Assembly (NCBI GenBank): GCA_023417745.1
Contig: JAEZEM010000020.1
Span: 1 to 5,923 of the forward strand
Direction: 5' to 3'
DNA from: Pseudomonadota bacterium
Lineage (GTDB): Bacteria > Desulfobacterota > Desulfovibrionia > Desulfovibrionales > Desulfovibrionaceae
Length of the DNA: 5,923 nt
The position numbers were made by a program, and so were the translations under genes. Shown here piece after piece: positions 1-4,786 of this stretch. The notes under the pieces were generated by a model that saw only the letters and a program-made list of their open reading frames with translations, was not told the origin of the DNA and did no database searches. Positions within the stretch are counted from its first letter, which is position 1. Every line of letters starts with the position of its first letter.

Positions 1-1008
1 CACCACGGCCACAAAATTGCTTTGCGGTACGCGTACTTGCCGATCAATGACGCCCGGCAGGCTGGAGGCCACGGCCTCGATCTTGGAGCGATAGACCACG
101 CCGCCGGGCGGCAAGTCGGCCAGGGCCACGCCCAGGGCCTCCTGGAACTGGGCCGTAAACAGCGCCAGCGTGGTCACCGTGGCGTCCAGGCGCACCGCCA
201 CCTTGACCGCGACATTGACCGGCGTCGGCGACAGCACCCAAGCGTCCATGCAGGCAGCCGGGCGCTTTTCGTCCACCACGGCCTGGGCGGCGGCCAGCAC
301 AGACGGCGGGCACGGCCCATCCGGCCCCAGCACGGCCACGTCCACCGACCCCAGCCCCCGGCGATGCGGATAGGTCCAGGCCCGGGACACGCCGGCCACG
401 GACAGCGCCCAATGCTTGTAGTCATAGGCGTTGCCGCCGCCGGGCGGGTGCTGCATGTAGTCCAGCAGCCGGGCCAACAGCTCGGCGTCGGTCTCGGCGG
501 CCACGCCGCCGGACAGGGTCAGGCCGGCCTGGGACAGCACGCCCTCCGGGGCCTGGACAAAGAGCACCGGCTCGCCGGTAAAAACGGGCATGACGCCGCC
601 CCGGGCGGCCGCGACCGGCGCGACCGTCCGGCCGTCGGTGCCCACGATGCCTTGGGCGGTGGTCACAAAGAGCAGCCCCGTGGCCACGTGGCGCACGGTT
701 TCGCCGGCCGGGACGACCGCGCCGGGGGTGCCTTGGACGACCAGGTCGCCACTGGCCACGATGGCCGGTTTGCGGCTGATGCCGCGCAAGGCGGCGTGGC
801 GCTCCAGATATTCCGGGTCCGACGTATCGGGCAGCACCTGCCGGGCAATCCACAGCTGATGCTGATACAAGCCCTCCACGGCAGCGGCCACGGCCGTGGC
901 GCGGATGTAATGATCGCTGTCCGCGTCCGTTGCGGCGTCGGGCAGCAGGTTCTTGATGTCGCGCAGATAGGCGGCGCGGATGGCTTCAAAAGTCGGGATC
1001 GTATACAT
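1..1008 (-). CDS. Mu gp47-like baseplate J family protein (3' end cut by window)
   Basis: Structural protein of the contractile tail baseplate. In Mu-like phages, gp47 belongs to the baseplate J family (the T4 gp6 counterpart) and forms the wedge ring around the hub. The frame is open from the ATG at 1008 to base 1, giving 336 residues without a stop. Mu gp47 is about 360 residues, so only a short C-terminal tail is missing. It starts MYTIPTFEAIRAAYLRDIKN. The typical J-family features are a mid-protein presentation domain rich in G, V and T (about residues 80-165), then DAELLARLLDYMQHPPGGG near 178-196, followed by a YDYKHWALSVAGVSRAW stretch and a PHRRGLGSVDVAVLGPDG turn. An AGGTGG ribosome site lies 6 nt before the ATG, inside the end of gp46. 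The gp46 stop and this start are one nucleotide apart, so the two are likely translationally coupled. Family assignment is firm; the exact C-terminus is not visible. Confidence 0.93.
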   Translation of the reverse strand, partial: MYTIPTFEAIRAAYLRDIKNLLPDAATDADSDHYIRATAVAAAVEGLYQHQLWIARQVLPDTSDPEYLERHAALRGISRKPAIVASGDLVVQGTPGAVVPAGETVRHVATGLLFVTTAQGIVGTDGRTVAPVAAARGGVMPVFTGEPVLFVQAPEGVLSQAGLTLSGGVAAETDAELLARLLDYMQHPPGGGNAYDYKHWALSVAGVSRAWTYPHRRGLGSVDVAVLGPDGPCPPSVLAAAQAVVDEKRPAACMDAWVLSPTPVNVAVKVAVRLDATVTTLALFTAQFQEALGVALADLPPGGVVYRSKIEAVASSLPGVIDRQVRVPQSNFVAVV

Positions 1009-1009
1009 G

Positions 1010-1366
1010 CTAGGCCACCTGCACCGGATGCTGGAAGGTGGCCACACGGCCCAGGGCGTCCACAACGGTGATAAGGAGCAGGCAACGCCCGTCGTGGGGC
1101 TGTTCGGAAGCCACGTCGATGGAGCGCGCCCGGCCGTCGTCAATGAGCGGTTGCAGCGCGGCGGCGGCATACTGCCGGGCCAGCTTGCCGATGCGGGGCA
1201 AGTCCTTGGAGCGGGCCAGCTCATGCAGGCGCGAGCCAATGGCGGTGTCCGCCCACCACGAACCCAAAGGCGTGGCGAGACGGATGTAGACGGCGTTGCC
1301 CAGGTGGTTTATGCGGGAGGGCAAATATTCGCCGGTGTATGGATCAATGCCCTTGTCGATGCCCAT
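1010..1366 (-). CDS. Mu gp46-like baseplate wedge protein (GP46 family)
   Basis: Small baseplate protein of the GP46 family, encoded in Mu between the spike gene (45) and the J protein gene (47). It is thought to play the role of T4 gp25 in the wedge. The protein is 118 residues from the ATG at 1366; Mu gp46 is slightly longer. Family-like features are an N-terminal MGIDKGIDPYTGEY segment, the core LATPLGSWWADTAIGSRLHE (residues 30-49), and a basic helix at about 51-70. The C-terminal half reads as beta strands (CLLLITVVDALGRV, 95-108). An in-frame GTG at 1375 would add three residues, but AAGGTGG (1378-1372) sits 5 nt before the ATG at 1366, so I choose the ATG. The gene is normally packed against gp45; here the two are separated by the AT-rich insert. 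Its ribosome site is folded into a hairpin (see that entry). Confidence 0.9.
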   Translation of the reverse strand: MGIDKGIDPYTGEYLPSRINHLGNAVYIRLATPLGSWWADTAIGSRLHELARSKDLPRIGKLARQYAAAALQPLIDDGRARSIDVASEQPHDGRCLLLITVVDALGRVATFQHPVQVA

Positions 1367-1368
1367 GC

Positions 1369-1386
1369 CCGCCACCTTAGTGGCGG
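1369..1386 (-). promoter_or_regulatory. Hairpin masking the gp46 ribosome binding site
   Basis: On the transcribed strand, CCGCCAC (1386-1380) pairs perfectly with GTGGCGG (1375-1369) across a TAAG loop: 7 bp, of which 6 are G-C. The Shine-Dalgarno AAGGTGG (1378-1372) lies in the loop and 3' arm, and the gp46 ATG follows the stem after only 2 nt. Such a structure would hinder ribosome loading unless a ribosome or another factor opens it. No T-run follows, so it does not look like an intrinsic terminator. The structure is read directly from the sequence; the regulatory role is inferred. Confidence 0.55.
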
Positions 1387-1472
1387 TTAGGGGTGGTGGG
1401 ATAGGTGAAGGGGTTCAGAAGGAAAGAAAAAAGATATATATCAAGCAACGACTGGCTCTATTCGATGTTATT
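1387..1472. other. Intergenic junction between insert and gp46, no gene
   Basis: This non-coding stretch shows the change in composition from the AT-rich insert (1430-1472) to the GC-rich phage DNA. On the minus strand it contains the short self-complementary GATATATATC (1443-1434) followed by six T, then a C-rich run. The palindrome has only A-T inner pairs and almost no room for a loop, so I do not call a terminator. Transcripts that enter the insert could therefore continue into gp46 and gp47. Confidence 0.5.
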
Positions 1473-2048
1473 CTACTTTGTGCCATTCTCTTTGTTTTTT
1501 AGTGATTTGGCTACGCGCTCTCTATAGATCGTAAGCAGCTGCGCGAACATAATCACACTCCAGCTCTCGCGGACTGCTATGCTTGAAGCCGAAAAAACGA
1601 TAAATCTATATATAAAATTTTCTACAAGACCAAGGCCCACCAAGGCCCACAACATGAGTGCTATAAAAATTATTAATATAGATCTTTGAACGCTAAAAAC
1701 GTACCCTGTTATTCCTTCTGGATTTAACTCTGAAAGTTTATCTAATTCTTTTGTTGTCAGTAATGCCGTGATGTTTCCAGACCAAGCAAACGTTATTCCA
1801 GTCAAAATGCTTGCAAATGGGATAATGACATTCTTGGCAGACTCGACAAAGTTACTGCCAGAAATGACTGAAGCCAAGAAAACACCAACAAGAAAGTGCA
1901 GTATAAGCCAACGATCAATTAAAGTAGAGTATCCAGGCTTATCATCTTCTTTCTTGCAAAAAAGCCAGCGCCAAAAGTTAGGCGCATTCCCCGCTCCCCT
2001 TTGCTTAGGAAAAATTCGCCTAATAAGCCTGCGCCAATCAGCTATCAT
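1473..2048 (-). CDS. Four-helix membrane protein, second gene of the insert, unrecognised
   Basis: 191-residue protein that I do not recognise by sequence. It has four predicted membrane segments at about residues 47-64, 72-92, 121-143 and 147-175; the fourth carries an internal Arg-Glu (160-161) and may be partly amphipathic. The N-terminus (WRRLIRRIFPKQR) and C-terminus (RERVAKSLKNKENGTK) are both strongly basic. By the positive-inside rule this predicts both ends in the cytoplasm, with a charged cytoplasmic loop at about 94-119 (contains TTKELDKLSEL). There is no signal peptide. The start is the ATG at 2048, preceded by GAGG at a spacing of 5 nt, and it overlaps the end of the upstream gene by 11 nt, so the two are translationally coupled. 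Size and topology resemble RexB and KwaA, the membrane components of two-gene phage-exclusion systems, but this is analogy only. It is too hydrophobic over four helices to be a typical holin and lies far from a lysis cassette. Confidence 0.85.
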   Translation of the reverse strand: MIADWRRLIRRIFPKQRGAGNAPNFWRWLFCKKEDDKPGYSTLIDRWLILHFLVGVFLASVISGSNFVESAKNVIIPFASILTGITFAWSGNITALLTTKELDKLSELNPEGITGYVFSVQRSILIIFIALMLWALVGLGLVENFIYRFIVFSASSIAVRESWSVIMFAQLLTIYRERVAKSLKNKENGTK

Positions 2049-2925
2049 TTCGCCCTCGTATTTTTTTGTATTCTTCGCGTATCTTGTTTAACAATTCAAT
2101 AAGATCTTGCATGTTTTTTGTGTTAATATCTTCAATATCAATATGTGCAATGTTTGATTTTGTGTTCATAACTATCGTTTCGCTTCTATAATTAGGGTGT
2201 TTTTGAATCTTTGCAGTGGCATTCGATCCTGTAGCAGCGGCTGCATGAGCCAAGTCCATAAGAACCTGACTCTTAAGACCTTCTTCAGAACTTACCCCTG
2301 CCCGGCTCGTTTCACCTTCTGTCGCTTCAAGAAAAGTCTGCATAGGCTTTTCCAGAAGCGCGTCAAAGTCTATTGGGTTTTTTCGGAAAAACGTGATATC
2401 AAACTGAGTAATTCTAAAAGCAGAAGAAAGGCTGTCGATGAAGTCCATGGGATTCGGAATGGGGTCGGCTTGGCAATTGCACAGTTTTAAGAAATCGCGT
2501 TCGGGGCTGGCTAAGTATTGAAAGAGTGGCCCGTCTTGGATATTATTGATTATATATGTTATATATTTTGCAAGAGTTGTCGGAAGTGGTGTGTCGCTAC
2601 ATTTTTCAATAGCTAGTACTTGGTTGCTTGAGTCATATAAACATTTTGTACTTTCAACTATGTCGTCCTCAGTCTCGACAAACATTCTAGTTTGAGGGTC
2701 GTATTTATCTCGACTTTTTCGTGTCAATCGCCCAAACTTGAAGAAAATAGATTTAGGATCAATTTCCTCCGTGTTGGCCATAATCCATTCGATACCCTTA
2801 CGGACGAAGTCATTGGGGCGCAACTTAATAATTTTAAGCAACAGTTCTCCTCTATTGAGTTCAGTTAATGCAAATTGATCCCGCTTGTTAACAAGTTTCA
2901 GGCGAAAAAAATAAAAGCGATCCAT
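2038..2925 (-). CDS. Unrecognised soluble protein, first gene of the insert
   Basis: 295-residue protein without a signal peptide or membrane segment. I cannot assign a family. The N-terminus begins as a beta strand (MDRFYFFRLKLVN), followed by a basic helix-rich stretch to about residue 50 and a strand with SIFFKFGRLTRKSRDKYD (59-76). A CLYDSSNQVLAIEKC strand pair sits at 95-109, a helix at 115-130, and a strand FDITFFRKNPIDFDALL at 175-191. The Ala/Gly-rich LAHAAAATGSNATAK lies at 225-239. The C-terminus is a charged amphipathic helix (about 267-292). The ATG at 2925 is supported by GAGGGGG (2939-2933) at 7 nt spacing. The next gene overlaps its stop by 11 nt, so the two products likely act together. 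As the first, cytoplasmic member of a pair with a membrane protein, it is positioned like RexA, the sensor of the RexAB exclusion system. I saw no nuclease, NTPase or zinc-binding signature. Codon use is unlike the flanking tail genes, consistent with recent acquisition. Confidence 0.85.
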   Translation of the reverse strand: MDRFYFFRLKLVNKRDQFALTELNRGELLLKIIKLRPNDFVRKGIEWIMANTEEIDPKSIFFKFGRLTRKSRDKYDPQTRMFVETEDDIVESTKCLYDSSNQVLAIEKCSDTPLPTTLAKYITYIINNIQDGPLFQYLASPERDFLKLCNCQADPIPNPMDFIDSLSSAFRITQFDITFFRKNPIDFDALLEKPMQTFLEATEGETSRAGVSSEEGLKSQVLMDLAHAAAATGSNATAKIQKHPNYRSETIVMNTKSNIAHIDIEDINTKNMQDLIELLNKIREEYKKIRGRNDS

Positions 2926-2932
2926 ATGATTT

Positions 2933-2939
2933 CCCCCTC
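2933..2939 (-). promoter_or_regulatory. Ribosome binding site of the insert's first gene
   Basis: GAGGGGG lies 7 nt before the ATG at 2925. It is strong, allows translation of the cassette independently of gp45, and fixes the start. Confidence 0.7.
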
Positions 2940-2968
2940 AGCTTATTTCTCCCTTCCGTACTCCGCCA

Positions 2969-2984
2969 TTGATAAAATTGTCAA
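2969..2984. promoter_or_regulatory. Imperfect 16-bp palindrome in the insert leader (possible operator)
   Basis: TTGACAATTTTATCAA (minus strand) is an inverted repeat with TTGA/TCAA outer arms and matching inner A-T pairs; only one pair and the centre fail. It begins at the 3' end of the candidate -10 box and also contains a perfect TTGACA. No good -10 follows that TTGACA at 16-18 nt, so I read the site as a possible repressor or activator site rather than as a -35. Confidence 0.3.
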
Positions 2985-3010
2985 TATAAGCTATGCCAAT
3001 AATTGATGAA
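2983..3010 (-). promoter_or_regulatory. Candidate sigma70-type promoter for the insert
   Basis: On the minus strand, TTCATC (3010-3005) and TATATT (2988-2983) are separated by 16 nt. The -10 matches the consensus at 5 of 6 positions; the -35 is weak (3 of 6). It lies in the gene-free leader between the gp45 stop and the first insert gene, about 60 nt before its start codon, and is AT-rich as expected. The weak -35 suggests help from an activator, or that the match is chance. Confidence 0.35.
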
Positions 3011-3017
3011 GTTCATC
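3005..3017. promoter_or_regulatory. Perfect 13-bp dyad overlapping the candidate -35 box
   Basis: GATGAAGTTCATC is a perfect inverted repeat of two 6-bp arms around one base. A loop of one base cannot form an RNA hairpin with full pairing, so a dimeric DNA-binding protein is the more natural reader. Its position over the -35 of the candidate promoter fits an operator for the cassette. No regulator gene is present in the window. Confidence 0.35.
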
Positions 3018-3038
3018 CAAAATGATTCTGAATACCAC

Positions 3039-3689
3039 CTAATCTTCCCTTGGGGGGGCGGTCGGCCCACCCCCATCATTCTCGGGATGCACATGCCCGA
3101 CCAGCGAAACCCCGCCGCTCACATGATCCACATCCGCCCTCGACGTCCCGGTGATATGCTGATTCCCGCGCCACACGCCTTCGCACTCGCCGCCGTCTTC
3201 GTCGCCGCCCATTTCCCATTCCGGGGCGTATAGCCCCATCCATTCGCTGGCCACGGCGCGGATGCGCTGGGCCTTCATGTCGATGTCTTCCTCGACGTCG
3301 AACACCAGCCGCTTGCATTCGACGGTGACCAGCTTGTCTTCCTTCAGGGTGATCTTGGCCCCGGATTGGTTGTAGATGCAGACTTCGCCGCTTTTGAGCG
3401 CCTGCACGCGGTAGCTGCCGTGCTCGGTGGCCACGATGACGCCGTGGGAGCTTTTGCCGCCGAGCGGCAGCACGATGCACTGGCTGCCGGCCGGCGGGGC
3501 TGACGTAAAGCCGAAGTGCTGGAAGACCTCGGCGGCTTGCAACTGTTCGCCGGACAAACCGTCCGCTTGGAGCAACTGCACGCTGGGCGAGGTGTCCAAA
3601 GCCGTCAACACAGCCCGAAACCCCAGGCGCACCCGGGACAGGGCGCGGGCGATCTTGGTGTCCATGCGGCGCAGGAAGTCGTTGCTCAT
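3039..3689 (-). CDS. Mu gp45-like baseplate assembly protein V (tail spike tip)
   Basis: Central spike of the contractile tail, the trimeric membrane-piercing protein of the Mu gp45 / P2 gpV type that docks under the hub protein. It is 216 residues; Mu gp45 is about 200. After an N-terminal helix (4-30), an OB-like domain runs from about 35 to 100 (SVQLLQADG, HFGFTSAPPAGSQCIVLPLG). A beta-helical stem begins with GEVCIYNQSGAKITLKEDK (101-119). The tip has a GHVHPEND motif (198-205), whose H199 and H201 match the HxH pair that binds a metal ion at the apex of this family. An acidic Gly/Asp/Glu-rich stretch (160-170) in the stem is unusual. The ATG overlaps the stop of the hub gene as ATGA, with GGTGGAG just upstream. 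Seven consecutive C occur in the last codons (3058-3052). It is full length, so the adjacent insert did not damage it. Confidence 0.92.
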   Translation of the reverse strand: MSNDFLRRMDTKIARALSRVRLGFRAVLTALDTSPSVQLLQADGLSGEQLQAAEVFQHFGFTSAPPAGSQCIVLPLGGKSSHGVIVATEHGSYRVQALKSGEVCIYNQSGAKITLKEDKLVTVECKRLVFDVEEDIDMKAQRIRAVASEWMGLYAPEWEMGGDEDGGECEGVWRGNQHITGTSRADVDHVSGGVSLVGHVHPENDGGGPTAPPRED

Positions 3690-4786
3690 GACAGCTCCAC
3701 CACCTTGCCGGCGCTTTTCGACTTGCCTTTGCCCTTGCCTCCGCTGGTCTTGGCCAGCTCGGGCAGCCAGACGCCGTCCTCTTTAAGGGTCAGCTCGGTG
3801 ATGCTTCCCTTGTCGCGGCCGCCGAGAAACGTGCGGGCCATCAGAAAATAGGTGGCGTCCAAGCCGTGAGGCTCGCTGACCACTTGCACCCGCTGGCCGG
3901 GCGTCCAAGGCTTGCCGCCGTCGCTGATGCGATGGCCGCGCACCCGGGCCGTTATCGTAAAGCCCTCCAGGCGCGAATCCATGAGCGTCTTTTGCGCCCG
4001 GCGCTTGGCTTCGGCCGCGCCGTCGCAGTCGCCGGCAACTAGGATCAGCGGTCGATAGCCCGGCACGTCCGCGTCGGTCTCCTGGTGCTTGATGTTGTGC
4101 TGGCCGTCGGTCGTCTCGGTGCCGTGGGCCTGGCCCAAAACCGTCACCTCACTGTAGCGGCCGGAAACGTCTTCGGTGACGGTAAACGACAGGACGTTGT
4201 TGCCCTGGCCGGACAGCCGCATGACCAGCGTGGCCACGGGCGCGGCCGTATAATCCGGGCCGCCGACCACCAGCGTGCCGTCCGGCTCGAACCAGGCCCA
4301 ACAACCGTTTGCCTCGCAGGCCTGGGCCAGGGCGTCCCAGGCGGTCATGCCCGGTTCGATCTCCACCTTTTCCTTGGCTCCCGTGGCCTCCACCCGCACC
4401 TGCGACACGCCAAGGGGCCGCACGGCTAGGTCCACCACCTCCTGGAGCGTGGCCTTGCGCCGGGTGAAGATCGGGGCGGAACAATCCACCAGCACGGCCG
4501 CCCCGTCGCGGCCGGAAATGGCCAGGGCGTTGGTGCCCTTGGCTACCTCGCGCTCGATGCGGTCAATGCGGCCGGTCAGCACCACGTCTTGCCCCAGGCA
4601 GACGTCCACGGCGGCCCAGGGTTTGACCGTGTCGGGCAAGGCGTCGGCCGGAATGCCCAGCGTCACCTGCCAGGCGTCGGCCGGGGTGATGAGGTGCGAG
4701 TCGATGCGGTAGGTGGTCCAGTCCCGGTGCTCCCGGCCGGCCACGCGCACGGTGATGCGGTCGGTGTCGTCAGTTTGCGAAGCCAT
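3686..4786 (-). CDS. Mu gpP/gp44-like baseplate hub protein
   Basis: Hub of the tail baseplate: the Mu gp44 (gpP) family has the T4 gp27 fold and forms the trimeric ring between tail tube and spike. The protein is 366 residues, close to the 379 of Mu gp44. The N-terminal domain has strands ITVRVAGREHRDWTTYRI (11-28) and LGQDVVLTGRIDRIE (64-78). The family-typical GRDGAAVLVDCSAP (92-105) is followed by the LQEVVDLAVRPLGV helix. A WDALAQACEANGCWAWFEPDGTL segment (150-172) and the C-terminal domain follow, including TPGQRVQVVSE (295-305). The tail is a low-complexity basic run GGKGKGKSKSAGK. I choose the ATG at 4786: homology begins there, and the frame upstream is antisense-like sequence inside the gpN gene. 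It overlaps gpN by 17 nt and the spike gene by 4 nt, so all three are likely coupled. Confidence 0.92.
   Translation of the reverse strand: MASQTDDTDRITVRVAGREHRDWTTYRIDSHLITPADAWQVTLGIPADALPDTVKPWAAVDVCLGQDVVLTGRIDRIEREVAKGTNALAISGRDGAAVLVDCSAPIFTRRKATLQEVVDLAVRPLGVSQVRVEATGAKEKVEIEPGMTAWDALAQACEANGCWAWFEPDGTLVVGGPDYTAAPVATLVMRLSGQGNNVLSFTVTEDVSGRYSEVTVLGQAHGTETTDGQHNIKHQETDADVPGYRPLILVAGDCDGAAEAKRRAQKTLMDSRLEGFTITARVRGHRISDGGKPWTPGQRVQVVSEPHGLDATYFLMARTFLGGRDKGSITELTLKEDGVWLPELAKTSGGKGKGKSKSAGKVVELS

Larger units (their letters stand above)
1380..3038 (-). other. AT-rich two-gene moron cassette inserted between gp45 and gp46
   Basis: The block is clearly AT-rich with A/T-ending codons, while both flanks are GC-rich tail genes. 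It splits the conserved Mu gene order exactly between gp45 and gp46 without damaging either gene. It has its own leader with promoter-like and palindromic sequence and carries two overlapping genes on the same strand as the operon. I see no transposase, integrase or terminal inverted repeats, so it is not a recognisable insertion sequence. The limits are approximate: composition changes between about 1390 and 1430 on one side and about 2990 and 3040 on the other. The best reading is horizontally acquired cargo (a moron). Confidence 0.75.

Noticed and set aside
22..1071. Long plus-strand open frame (349 codons) opposite gp47
   Set aside because: It is rich in His, Gly, Arg and Gln with no domain pattern. 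It is the antisense of a GC-rich gene whose own frame gives a clear baseplate J protein.
1430..1443. GATATATATC plus T-run as an intrinsic terminator of the insert
   Set aside because: The stem would be four A/T-rich pairs or fewer with a 2-nt loop, too weak to terminate.
1473..2925. Naming the pair as Kiwa or RexAB
   Set aside because: Only size, order and topology are comparable. I could not recognise conserved residues of KwaA/KwaB or RexA/RexB, so the names are used only as analogies.
1473..2925. Toxin-antitoxin pair or lysis (holin) genes
   Set aside because: The first protein is too large and shows no antitoxin DNA-binding motif. A four-helix 191-residue protein with long cytoplasmic tails is unlike common holins, and no endolysin is adjacent.
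1380..3038. Insertion sequence or integrative element
   Set aside because: There is no transposase or integrase, no terminal inverted repeats, and no convincing target duplication beyond a 6-base match.
3052..3058. Seven-base C tract near the end of gp45 as a phase-variable or frameshifting site
   Set aside because: It affects only the last few residues after the metal-binding tip and arises from Ala-Pro-Pro codons. A slip would merely alter the short tail, and no longer functional product results.
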